64,000 nucleotides of DNA from the NCBI GenBank assembly GCA_016584495.1, contig WAID01000017.1, positions 116,792-180,791 of the forward strand, read 5' to 3'. The notes below the pieces were generated by a model. It was not told the origin of the DNA. It worked only from the letters and a program-made list of their open reading frames with translations, and did not search any database. Position numbers and translations under genes: made by a program. Positions 32,788 through 43,277 of this stretch are shown here, in pieces (the first letter of the stretch is position 1; every line of letters begins with the position of its first letter). The DNA comes from Celoporthe dispersa (Eukaryota > Ascomycota > Sordariomycetes > Diaporthales > Cryphonectriaceae).

Positions 32788-33216
32788 TTAGTTACTCGTA
32801 TTACTTTTTTCTATGTAAGATATAGAAATAATAGAACTAGTACTGCTTGAAAAACTAATATTTTGTTTACTCTCAATTTTTAAGGCTCCTTTACCTAGCT
32901 CATATATAAAACCTATGGTAATTATAACCAAAAATATTAATACGATTATTAAACCGTAAATCTCATTATTAGATTGACTTACTGCAAAAGGAAAAACTAA
33001 AGTAATTTCCAGATCGAAAAGTAAAAAGACCAAACCAAAAATAAAAAACTTTACATTAAATTGAGATCTATTTTGCCCTAAGAAACTGTGGAATCCACAT
33101 TCGAAACTAGAGAATTTCTCAGCATATGGATTATGAGGAGCAAATAATAAATTTAAAACTAAAAACAGAATAGCTATAATATTAACAAATAATATAAATA
33201 ACGTCATTGAACTCAT
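32788..33216 (-). CDS. nad3: NADH dehydrogenase subunit 3
   Basis: Nad3 is a small complex I membrane subunit containing the loop that moves between active and deactive states. From ATG 33216: MSSMTLFILFVNIIAILFLV, FAPHNPYAEKFSSFECGFHS (the conserved ExFECGF loop with Cys), FFIFGLVFLLFDLEITLVFP, and IGFIYELGKGALKI. The C-terminus is long (SKQNISFSSSTSSIISISYI...), giving 142 residues. There is no intron. Its ATG directly abuts the nad2 stop (TAA ATG, no spacer), the usual nad2-nad3 pairing. Confidence 0.95.
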   Translation of the reverse strand: MSSMTLFILFVNIIAILFLVLNLLFAPHNPYAEKFSSFECGFHSFLGQNRSQFNVKFFIFGLVFLLFDLEITLVFPFAVSQSNNEIYGLIIVLIFLVIITIGFIYELGKGALKIESKQNISFSSSTSSIISISYIEKSNTSN

Positions 33217-36200
33217 TTAAGAATTAAATAAAAATTGTACCAATATGGTCAAGGATGTTAATGATTAATTAGTTAATGAAAATCTTAACCATTATTAACC
33301 CTTCAATATATTACTATATTGTTCAGACTATGTTATCACTACTTAGTTTTAATTGACTAAAGATTAATAGAGGGCTGCGCCTAAATTTAGGCGCAGCCCT
33401 CACTATCGATAATCTTATATTAATTGCTAAGTAAGTGTTGGATCTTTGTATAGGATTATTGTTAGTTTTACTCACCTAAAAGTCGTTGAACGTTTTTATC
33501 TTATGTATTTAGAGTAAATACTTTTAATTAGAAATTTCTCTAATAATAAAGCTAAGATAAACTTCGCTGCAAATTATCAAATAAACGTCGGGGTGTTGAT
33601 ATTCTTGCAATTAATCCAATGTTTTTGAAAAATTTACCCCTAAATGGTAAATTTTCTGGGCAACCTATTACATCTCGGCTAAGTACTATAAAAACAAAGA
33701 AACCTTGACGTTTCTCTTAGTAAAGTTGGCTTCTTTACTTATTAAACTGCAGCCACCTAAAAATTATCTTAATGTATTCATTCCGGATTTTATCTCACGA
33801 ATTTTCTCAATTCCACCTTGAGTTAGATGAGCCTTAGATTTAATTAATTCCACTACTTTAGCTCAGTCTTCAAAATCCTCTCTTTTAATACCTCTTATCT
33901 CATGATCTTTAAAAAACGGAAGTATCTTATCTGAGATATCTGAAAATTTTCTAACAACAAAAACCCCCGACCCTAACTTGCTCTTTCCACTATGGTAATT
34001 AAATAAACCACACCCAAAAAAAAGAAGTAAACGATCTTAACAATAACTCATCTCTCAAATGTTGAGATACTTTTAAGCTTAATGAAACCCCATCCAATTT
34101 ATCTTTACCATATTTAGACAATTGAACTAAAAACAACCCTCACCTGAAACAAAACCAGCCATCCATTCAGGGTGAGGGACAGTAATATTTTCTAAAATAG
34201 GTCTAGAAACAGGGACAGTGTTAGGGAAAATAGTCTTCAAAGAATCAGATAAACCTAAATTTATAGCGCTACGGATATTAACAATTTCTTGTAATCCTTT
34301 AGCTGATAAATGTTCCCCTTCAACTACTTTATGTATTATTTGCTTAAATAATATGAAGTCAGATCTTTTTTTACTTATTAAAGGATAGTTATCGAAATGT
34401 AAAACTATTTTTAGGATATCATCCAAAGATCTCACCAAAAACTTTGAATCTTTATTAGTAGTATATATATTACCTATACCTCCAAAATAATCTTTAATAT
34501 CTTTTAATAATAAATTATCTCTAGAGTGAACTTTTATCTGGAATAAGGGTCGGATATATCACTTACCGTTAGGATTTTTTTGAAGTCCTACATTGAAACA
34601 ACCCTCTGCATCAGTAAATCCTGTTATAAATCAAGGTGAGATAGGGAGAATCTTATTATGTTTAGTTGAGTATAGAAGTCTTTGTTGTGGAAAGATTGAA
34701 GATAATCGTGATGTACACACAGCATTATTTTTATAAAAAGGAGCTTGCGCCGCAATCAAATCACGAGTACCTAACAATCGGCTATATGCATTAAAGAGTT
34801 GAGAATGAAAGCTTGTTAGATAAGAAGTATATGATACAGTTAAGGCGACAACAGACCCAAGAAGGTTGCGTTCCAGGGTATTTGTATTTGATAGCAGTAA
34901 TAAATTACGAGCAAAATGCTTATTAACACATAAGAAGAACAGGAGTATAAAGGTACCCATACTTAATCATTCTTTATTCATAAAGATAAATAAAACTATT
35001 ATTAAACTAATAATAGAAATAGTAATAGCTAAAGGGCTAGACATAACTATATTATTATGATTAAATCTAATAGATTCAATTCTATTTTTATTCAAGATTT
35101 TATCGGCTGCCACATAAATTCGACCTTTAAGACCGACGTAGCCTTCCTCCCCGCTGGTAAGTAAAGGATTTAATTTATATTCAGGGGTAACCGAGAAAAA
35201 AAAATTTCTTTTATTATACTTAAATAGTATACTGCTCCTATTACACTTGTAAGTATGGCAATGAAAGATAAGAATATATAACCATTATCTAAAGCTGCAC
35301 TTAAAACCATTTGTTTGGCAAAAAAACCAATTAAAGGTGGAATACCTACAAATGAAAAGATAGTAATTGCAAAACTTAAAGATAAAATAGGGTTTATATA
35401 AAAATATCCTTTTAATTGACTAATTAATTGTACAGGTGAATTATTTTTATCTACTAATTCCTCATTTTCTTTATTATCATTTACATAACAATATAAAGAA
35501 AAACCTATGGTTACTAAAATAATAAAGGCATTTAAATTACTTATGGAATATTGCATTAAATAAAATATAAATGCTTGAGTTGATTCAACACTTGAAATAG
35601 TAAGAGCTAATAGAATAAAACCTAAGTGAGAAATAGTACTGTCATAAATTGTAAGCCGTACCATATATATTAAAAATTACACATATACCATCAATTAGTC
35701 TTGGTAACTTGTCCCTTCCACATTAGGGGAGCTTGCGCCATAATATTCGTTTTTCAACCTTAGGATTCCTACAAAGGCAATATAATAAAGATCGATTCCT
35801 TCTAACATCCCTTATAATTTTTTACATAATGGTGCTATGAAGTAAAGCTAGAGGTTACAAGATAAGGAGGTAGGGAGCTCTAACTTGCCCCCAAAGAAAC
35901 ATTAGTTATGAGCTCCCCGGTTGCGTAGCATGCCACAAAGTAAAACCCTCTTATGCCTTTATGGTACAAAGGAACTAAGCAAGGATTAGTTAAATTAGAA
36001 GAAGACCCGATAAGATCTTTAAAGTCTACCTGTATTCATCCCAGCTTTTATATTAATAATCTTAGAAGACCCTTCTTCTGTTAAATGATCCCCCTTTTTT
36101 ATCAATTCAGCTACTTTAACTCAATCAGAAAAATCCTTAGCTTTCGATCCCTGAATAGGATGTTTAATAAAAAATTCTTTGATTATATCATAATTATCTG

Positions 36201-39200
36201 AGAATTTGGTACACTGAAAATACCCTCATTTTTCTTGAGTTGGTATAACGTATTGACCACATTTGAAGTATGATATAAAACTTTTAAGTAACTCTGTATC
36301 CCGTACATGTTGAGCGACTTGGAAAATTAATTGAACACCTACGCCAACTTTATTACGACCTTTATTTACTTTTACAAAGAAAGTACCTTCTCCTGTTACG
36401 AACCCAGCCATTCACTCAGGATGTGGAATTTCTTGTTTAGATATTAAAAACGAACTACCGGGATAGTATCAGGGAAAGCTGCCTTTAAGACTTCAGATAA
36501 ACCTAGATTTAGTGTAGCACGTATATTTACAATTGATTGTAAACCTTCCTTTTTAAGATGTTCTCCTTTTTCCATCATAAGAGCGATATCTTTAAATAAA
36601 AGATAGTCTGCCTTTTTTTGAGTTATTAAAGGATACTTATCAAAATGGGGTACTATGTATGTCAAAATTTCTTTTAACGAAGTTATTCTTAAGGCATACA
36701 TACCCTTATCAGCCTTTACTATAGATCCTGCATCACCAAAATAAGCTTTTATAGATTTTAAAAGCTCCAGATCTTTAAAGTGAAGTCCTATTTGAAAAAG
36801 AACTTCAACCCGTCAACCCATACGGTAGCTAGAATTCATTCTAACTATAGATACAAAACTACCTTCAGCGTCTGTCAACCCTGTTACAAAGAAAGGGTTA
36901 ATAGTCAGATTAATCGAATTAAAACTGCTTGTAGTGAACTTTCTTGAGGTAAAAATTCTTGAGGAAAAAATACTAGCTAAAAAATCTTTTTTAAGGCGCA
37001 GCCGTAAAAAATTCATTTGTTTCATGGTTTATAAATATATATATATTTGCACTGGTTGCTCAAACCTTGCCACCTGACTGGTCTTCATTTATAGGGTGGT
37101 TTGTTGCTTATTATATCCCGACCTATCCGCTACGACCGGATAATGTACTTGAGAGGCTACACGGTTTTTCCTTTACACATCATTGGTACACTGTTCCAGC
37201 GACCACCCTTATACATAATAGTCTACTGATAATACAGCTACTTTTAAACATAATCCACCTTACGTCTTTCACTGATCTGAGCTACTACGACATTTAGTTT
37301 CTGGCACTAATTTCAGCCTTGCTCACTTATGGCCAAACAAATTGGTCCACTGTAAATGGTTGTTAAGGTCATCTACTTGGTATTGCTTTTTGTTATAAAG
37401 TCCTATCTACTATGCGGCTGTCTCTGCTGTTGAACAACATAATTAAATTGAGCACATGAAGCAACTTTCACGTATGAACTAATCCTTCCCGTAGGGGGTG
37501 TATTTGAGTATTTCCTAAAGCTTGTGACGAGCGTGCACCGGCGTGGTGTCTAACTGCGCCTTTGAAAGGCGACTACATTTGCTATAAAACAGGTACTAAC
37601 TAAAATAAAAATGTAAAATAAAATTAATGTTAATTACCTAAAGAAAGACAGGTCAGGATTTTCAATATAAAAGCATTATAATTGGCACCAGGAAAGTAAG
37701 AAGTACTGCAAAGATCTAGTAATGGTATGAGTTTTTTTCTCATACTACTTAAAATTTTATCTTAGAAGTATGAGATAGTAACTTAATATACTTAGGCATA
37801 TAATGGAGGCTAAGTTTCGTAGCAATAAAGCTAAACATATAAACAGCTTACTTAAATAGAGTACACCTTAATTGCAAGATATAACCTTAATTACAAGATA
37901 TAACTTTGCAACAACTACCATCTACTCGTTGCTCTTTTACAAACAAATATTGTTTATTAATTGACTTAGATCCGCGATAGCCTATTGCCCTTTCGGTTAT
38001 CTTCTGCATTGTTACCGTACATGAGTAATTACTTCATCCACATATATACTTTCGCATACAGCTTGGTATCAGAAGCTTTAAGGTTTCCCCCGGAATTTGG
38101 CAGTTAAGCACACAGTAATATTCTAAAAATATCTATATGCGAATAATCTTTTTATTCGGTACTGAGTAAGACCTAAAACTGTACCTACTATTAAAGAAAG
38201 TAAACAACTTACCAATAAACCATAAGTTCAATTTAAATTTAGTAAATAATGATTAGTATAATAAACTAGCTCTAATAAGAATATAAAGATAGATATTTTG
38301 GCTATAATTGCTACAAATGTAGTAACAATTGTTGGAATGGCATCGTAAACGTCCACGGCACTTAAATTTATCGTTCAAATTAAAGAAAATTCGACTTTAT
38401 TGCTATATTAACTAATTATATATATTAACTAATTATATATAATAGCTCGTCGGTGCTGTCAGGCTAATGCAAAGCAAATGATTATAAAAATAAATAGACT
38501 GTATTACATACTTAAAGATGCCCTTAGATAAGAAGGGCGGCGACTTAGTTGTAAATATGTCGCCACCCCCGAATTAGTCTGCATCCTAATATCTACCTTT
38601 ATTCATACCTACCCTTATTTTACGGATTTGATCTAAACCTTCTTTAGTTAAATGAGTTTTGTTTTGCATCATTTCCGCTATTTTAGCTCAATCCTTAAAG
38701 TCTTGTGCTTTTACACCAAGAATAGAATATTTTGTAAAAAAAGGTAAAATATTTTGGTAATTATGTTTGAATGATTGACATCTAAACTCTATATAATCTT
38801 TATAAGCATAAGTTTGACCACAACCAAAGAAATTCACAAAACTTTTAAGTAAAGATTCATCTCGAATATGTTGAGTTAATATAAAAAGTAATGCTACCCG
38901 ACTTCCTACTTTAAATAATTTAGATTCTCTTATGCTAACTTTGAAACAACCATCACCCGAAGTAAAACCGGCTACTCACTGAGGGTGTAATTTATCATTA
39001 TTTTGTGGTAAAGATGGTCTAGATACTGCAACACTATAAGGAAAAGCCTCTTTTAGTAAAGGAGATAACCCTTTATTGATAGAAGCTCTAATATTTATTA
39101 TTTTTTGTAAACCTTCAACAGTTAAATGTTCTCCACGTTGCATCATCATAACTACTTCTTTAAATAATAAATAGTCAGAAAATTTATTAGTTTTTAAGGG

Positions 39201-40664
39201 ATATTTATCAAAATGAGGTATTACTTTGTTTAAAATTTGATTTAAGGAACCTATTGTAAAATCACGACAATTATTTCTTTCTTTACCTATTCTACCTGTT
39301 CCTCCAAAATAAGTTTGAATAACACTTAGAATATCAATATCTCTAACATGAAGATTAATTGTAAAATTAGCTTCTAATTGTCAACCTAATTTGCTTTTAG
39401 GTGATTTACGTATTAAAATAAGAAAACAACCTTCCGCGTCAGTGAATCCCGAGATAAATCAAGGTTCAATACTTTGAGGAAGTTTATTAATAACAGCATC
39501 GTTCAAATTAGATTCAGCCATAGCTGAATAAAGTCGTCTTTGAATAATTTGGTTAGAAGGGATTTTAAATTGATTATTCTTTTCAGAATCCATTAGAGTA
39601 TATCTTAAATGTGGAGGAAGCGAAGTCGCCATATTTCCACACCAATTACCATTTACTCGTTGCTCTTTTCCAATAATATTACTATTTATTATTATTGACT
39701 TAGATCCGCGATAGCCCTCCTTCTTTTCAGAAACCTTCAAGCTTGTTACCTTACATGAATTATTAGTTCATCCACTTATACCTTTTAAAGTATAGTTTGG
39801 TACTTGAAGTTCTAGGGTGTTTCGGAATTTGGCAATTTACCCCCAACAGTTGAAAATTTCCTAAGTTTTCATTCAGGAGATCAGAAGTGAAATGGAGCAG
39901 CGCTAACTTTAAATAAAAACCCTATGCTAAAAATTAACAGAGAAAAATTTATATAATCATCATTATATCAAGAAGGCATAAACCCCCCGGCAACATCTAC
40001 ATTGTTTAGATCACTAATACTAGTAATTACATACAAACTATCCAAATTAGTTGTACCTGAATTGGCATATAATAAACTTGTACCTAATAAAATAAAGCAA
40101 GAGCTTAATCCACCTAACAAAAAGTACATTAAACCACCTGTCGTAGACAATTCCGAATTTCTATAAATTGTACTTAATAAATACAAACCATAACTTTGTA
40201 ATTCGATAGACAAAAAGATCGAAATAAAATCATTAGTTGACATTAAAAATACTGCTCCACTTATTATAAATAATAAGATTAAAGGATACTCGATAATTTT
40301 TAAATGTTCTCCCATTTTATTTATTATTTTTGTTCGATAATATAAAAATTTATTCATGTAAATATCTTTTAATGAAGAATGTTCATACACTCATACTTTT
40401 CTGGGATAAAAACTAGTTAAAATTAAAATAAATATACAAATGAAATAAAGAAAGATATGGAAAACTTCGGTAATAGTTGTAACATGAAATAAACCACCAT
40501 GTAATCCTATACCACCATTACTTAAGATAGAAAAGTTAACTAAGCTTTGTAAAATAGCATATAGTAAAAGCAATTATGGCAATACGATTATAGAGAATAG
40601 CCATATCTCGTCTTAAACTGACGGCATTCGAAATTAATAAGAAAAGTGTAGAAAGTAGTATCAT
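33217..40664 (-). CDS. nad2: NADH dehydrogenase subunit 2, four exons
   Basis: Nad2 is an antiporter-like proton-pumping subunit of complex I. Exon 1 (40664 to about 39882) starts MILLSTLFLLISNAVSLRRD and ends AAPFHFWSP. Exon 2 (about 38356-38143) runs DVYDAIPTIVTTFVAIIAKI to QYRIKRLFAYS. Exon 3 (about 35638-34935) runs TISHLGFILLALTISSVEST to LFIFMNKEWLSMGT. Exon 4 (about 33246-33217) encodes only ILVQFLFNS. An extra T near 40570 shifts the frame after IAIIA and is probably an assembly error; a further correction is needed near 35200 (IKEIFFFSVTPEYKLNPLL). All three introns are group I with a LAGLIDADG gene each. Confidence 0.92.
33371..33400. repeat. two GC elements in perfect head-to-head palindrome
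   Basis: AGGGCTGCGCCTAAA is followed by its exact complement TTTAGGCGCAGCCCT, a 30-bp perfect palindrome formed by two inverted copies of the GC core around TAAATTTA. It lies in the last part of nad2 intron 3. It shows that the element can sit in opposite orientations at one site. Confidence 0.9.
33764..34960 (-). CDS. LAGLIDADG endonuclease in nad2 intron 3
   Basis: The frame continues from nad2 exon 3 (EWLSMGT, then FILLFFLCVNKHFAR). After a Ser/Leu-rich linker it has SPWFITGFTDAEGCFNVGLQ near 34630 and HPEWMAGFVSGEGCFLVQLS near 34165, each followed by the standard HFDNYPLISKKRSDF and PFFKDHEIRGIKREDF segments, and ends SGMNTLR and TAA. There may be small shifts around 34010-34130 (LSKYGKDKLDGVSL). 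The two motifs are well conserved. It may serve as maturase for its own intron, which separates off a 10-codon terminal exon. Confidence 0.83.
36019..37025 (-). CDS. LAGLIDADG endonuclease in nad2 intron 2
   Basis: It starts MKQMNFLRLRLKKDFLASIF, where RLRLK comes from a GC element. The motifs are NPFFVTGLTDAEGSFVSIVR near 36900 and HPEWMAGFVTGEGTFFVKVN near 36415. PHFDKYPLITQKKADYLLFK and FFIKHPIQGSKAKDFSDWVK follow them, and it ends AGMNTGRL. One T is missing near 36450 (VVRFLISKQEIPHPEW). The gene lies after an unusual GC-richer block (37040-37600) in the same intron. Confidence 0.87.
37040..37600. other. GC-richer unexplained block inside nad2 intron 2
   Basis: About 560 bp with clearly higher GC than the surrounding intron and no supported ORF on either strand. 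It lies between the group I core signatures of the intron (38105-37860) and the LAGLIDADG gene. It holds short inverted repeats (CGCCTTTGAAAGGCG near 37558-37572, CCGTAGGGGG) and a possible stem around GAGCACATGAAGCAACTTTC (37450). I looked for group II domain V and found only weak resemblance. It may be a structured RNA segment or a foreign insertion. Confidence 0.4.
38586..39593 (-). CDS. LAGLIDADG endonuclease in nad2 intron 1
   Basis: From ATG 39593 (MDSEKNNQFKIPSNQIIQRR; an in-frame ATG also lies upstream at 39632) it reads EPWFISGFTDAEGCFLILIR near 39470 and HPQWVAGFTSGDGCFKVSIR near 38985, with PHFDKYPLKTNKFSDYLLFK and PFFTKYSILGVKAQDFKDWA between and after them, and ends VGMNKGRY and TAG. 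No frame damage is seen, so it is a candidate active HEG. It follows the group I P and R blocks (39835, 39655). Confidence 0.9.
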
Positions 40665-40743
40665 AATTTTATAAAAAAAAATAATATAATCGAGCAATAA
40701 CGAAAATTAAAAGACATTATTACTAACTGCTATTTGTGCAGTT

Positions 40744-40816
40744 AGCCAGGAGAGAAAATCGAATTCTCATTATTAATGTATGAAATTAAAGTTTTAACCT
40801 ATTAAACTATCCTAGC
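40744..40816 (-). tRNA. trnM: tRNA-Met (anticodon CAT)
   Basis: The cloverleaf on the minus strand: acceptor GCTAGGA/TCCTGGC with one T-G pair, D arm GTTT..AAAC, anticodon arm TTAAT-TTCATAC-ATTAA with CAT at positions 34-36, and T arm GAGAA-TTCGATT-TTCTC. Elongator and initiator tRNA-Met cannot be told apart with certainty here. It lies 80 nt upstream of the nad2 start. Confidence 0.92.
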
Positions 40817-41283
40817 AGTTGGCTACCCCTTACTGTATATATATATAACCTTTTTACGTACATCTATGCAGCAGCCTTATTAAATATAGTATAATATCAT
40901 ATTTTCGACTACAACAAAATGTAAGATGGTAATTTAATATCTCTAATATTACTATAACTACCATCTTTCTACCTAATTAAAAACACCCACCCTACTATAT
41001 ACAAAAGAAAAAAAAAGAATAAATTTAGAACTTGCACCTTTAAATAGAAAAAAGAATCTTGTTTTTTTATAGTTTGTTTTTAGTAGCGAAGCTCTGCTTT
41101 CGCCCTCATATTATTCAAATAAAAAAAAAAAATTATAAACAAGACCTAAACAAAAGAACGAAAAACCTTTCAAAAGAAAAAAAAGAAATTACTATAATTT
41201 TTTTTCTTGTTTATTGACCCAGAAAACAAATTTGCTCTCATGGGTAATTAGACAAACAAGTTATAAATAGGACGCTACGCAAG
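40817..41283. other. trnH-trnM spacer
   Basis: No gene is seen. The sequence is AT-rich with A/T homopolymers near 41030-41210 and one GC-rich island (AGCGAAGCTCTGCTTTCGCC, about 41083-41102). Confidence 0.5.
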
Positions 41284-41357
41284 GGTGGATACCCTGACTC
41301 GAACAGGGAACTTACTGTGCCACGAACAGTCGCTCTACCGATTGAACTATATCCACC
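41284..41357 (-). tRNA. trnH: tRNA-His (anticodon GTG)
   Basis: Minus-strand cloverleaf: an eight-pair acceptor GGTGGATA/TATCCACC, which fits the histidine-specific extra G(-1) pairing with C73; D arm GTTC-AATCGGTA-GAGC; anticodon arm ACTGT-TCGTGGC-ACAGT with GTG at 34-36 (position 33 is C rather than the usual T); T arm CCCTG-TTCGAGT-CAGGG. Confidence 0.94.
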
Positions 41358-41387
41358 TTAGACAGCCTTATAACCCCATCCCTCATT

Positions 41388-41452
41388 CGTACGAAATACA
41401 AAGTACAAAATACGAAGTACAAAATACGAAATACGAAGTACAAAATATACCT
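41388..41452. repeat. TACGAAG/TACAAAA tandem repeat, second array
   Basis: Imperfect 7-bp units (GTACGAA, ATACAAA, GTACAAA, ATACGAA) repeat about eight times beside trnH. The unit is the same as in the array at 8153-8194. Confidence 0.78.
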
Positions 41453-41722
41453 TCACCGCACGCAGCTAAATTTAATTAGAGATAGGTAAAAAGGAACTTA
41501 GAACTAAATAATTTATAACAAAAAAAAATAAGTCCAAATGCTAAGGATAGTAATAAGACAACTTTGTCTCATTTTAAGACTATACTAGAACTAAAATATA
41601 TAAAATAGGAAATTACGCCTCTAACTTTGAGCTTATGTGATTTATTTGGGGGCAGGGTACAAAATAAACGATTATTTAAATTTTTATACCCACCCACCTA
41701 GATTACATTCAATGTTGCGGGA

Positions 41723-41750
41723 GCTTCGCCGGAAAGCTTTCCGGCGAAGC
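41723..41750. repeat. 28-bp perfect GC palindrome downstream of the aminotransferase gene
   Basis: GCTTCGCCGGAAAG followed by its exact complement CTTTCCGGCGAAGC. It lies about 135 bp beyond the aminotransferase stop. The arms are the GGCGAAGC variant of the GC element family, in head-to-head order. Confidence 0.85.
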
Positions 41751-41883
41751 CACCGTTATATAACATCTATTTAATAAAGATTATGATGCACCAATCTACA
41801 ATTAAGAAGTCTTCATCTAAACTATTTAAGACAACTGCGCCCTGCGCCATGCGCCGTGATATTTTGTATTTATATAATCAAGC

Positions 41884-43215
41884 TTAACTACTAATATCAC
41901 TAAAAACTTTATGAATCACATTCGAAATCACCTTTACCATAAAGTCCACATCTTTCTTACTAACGAGATATGAAGGTGCAAGGATGATATGGTCTCCACG
42001 TATACCATCCACAGTACCGGTTCCAGGATAAACAGTCATATTAAATTGAGGTGAGATAGCCAAATTTAAAATTTTATAAGCAATCCCTAATTCTGACGGA
42101 AAGGGCTCTTTAACATCTTTCAATTTAACAAATTCTATACCTCAAAAAGACCCCGTCCTCGAATGTCACCTACATTAGGATGGTCACCCAGTACCGCTTT
42201 TAGACGTTGTTCTAAATACGCACCCTGTTTGGATATATTTTCTAACAGTTCATCTTCCTGGATAATACGTAGAACCTCGAGAGCAGCAGCTGCCTGTATA
42301 GGCATACTCTGATAAGTCTGCCCATGGACAAACTGTCCACTTCCTTTCATAAGCACATTAACTATCTCTTGAGAAACCATCATGGCTGCGATTGGTTGAT
42401 ATCCAGCACCTAACCCTTTACCTATAGTTTGGATATCCGGTACAATATCCTCAGCCTGCCATGCATGTAATGTACCTGTTCGACCTATTCCGCACATAAC
42501 TTCGTCAAGTATAAAAAGAGCACCGTGTTTGTGACAAACCTCTCGCATTGCTTTGAGATAACCTGGCACATATGGAACACATCCTAGAGCAGCGCCGACA
42601 ACAGGTTCAACGATGAAACCAATTACTGTTTTCGGACCTAACTCTTGAAATTTGGCTTCAAGTTCCGCAGCTTTACAGGCAACAAAGGCAGCATCCGATT
42701 CACCCTGTTTACGTTGACGATAGGGATTACATGATGAAATAAAGTGAACATTCTTCATAAGGAAAGGAGTATAAGGTAATCTCCGGGCAAAATGTCCTGA
42801 AACACTTAAAGCACCCATCGTATTACCATGATAAGAACCCTCACGAGCAATAAAGTTAACACGGTCAGTTTTATGGCCGCAAAGCAACCCTCGTTCAAAA
42901 AAAATATTGACGTGCTAACTTAATTGCAGCCTCCATAGCTTCAGAACCTGACCCAGTCAAGTAGGCTCTACTCATTTTACCTTGAGTACTACGGATAAGT
43001 TCCTTACACAATTGCTCTACAATATCACAACATCAAAATGAGGATGCCAAGTAAGGAGTTCCTAATTTAAATTGTTTGTTAATTGCCTTAATAACACGTT
43101 TATTTCCGTGGCCAAGACAAGAGACAGCAGCACCCGAAGATGCATCAAATATTTTATCTCCATTTTTAGTAATAAGAAAATTACCTTTTCCACGGACGAT
43201 CTCAGTATACTCCAT
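41884..43215 (-). CDS. class-III PLP-dependent aminotransferase, non-standard mitochondrial gene
   Basis: Enzymes of this family move an amino group from an amine or omega-amino acid to a keto acid, using pyridoxal phosphate. From ATG 43215 (MEYTEIVRGKGNF) the protein is full length, about 443 residues. It has LTGSGSEAMEAAIKLARQY (phosphate binding), GSYHGNTMGALSVSG (Tyr-His stacking), EPVVGAALG, LFILDEVMCGIGRTG (Asp to the pyridine N), TIGKGLGAGYQPIAA (the Schiff-base Lys), HGQTYQSMP and RGRGLFWGIEFV. TGA at 43033-43035 and at 42142-42144 must be Trp. Two homopolymer indels break the frame: T8 near 42897-42904 (one extra) and T5 near 42145 (one short). An open frame extends 5' to 43338 across the end of cox1, but the ATG at 43215 is 62 nt beyond the cox1 stop and better. 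GC and codon use (CGT, GGT, ACC) differ from all neighbours. Substrate unknown. Confidence 0.9.
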
Positions 43216-43277
43216 TTTAAGGTTACGCCCTAGGGAAGCACTAGACACACTAGAATAATTTAGACGTTGACCCCTAT

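Larger units (their letters stand above)
41358..41883. other. spacer between the aminotransferase gene and trnH
   Basis: No ORF is supported. It holds the TACGAA-type tandem (41388-41452), a 28-bp GC palindrome (41723-41750) and three GC cores close together near 41835-41857. Confidence 0.55.

Noticed and set aside
37067..37297. Plus-strand ORF of 76 codons in nad2 intron 2
   Set aside because: No recognisable family, opposite strand to all genes; its openness follows from the higher GC of the block.
37440..37475. Possible group II intron domain V (GAGC...TTTCACG)
   Set aside because: The upper stem and a CG bulge can be drawn, but the lower stem does not pair and no GTGYG start or reverse transcriptase is present.
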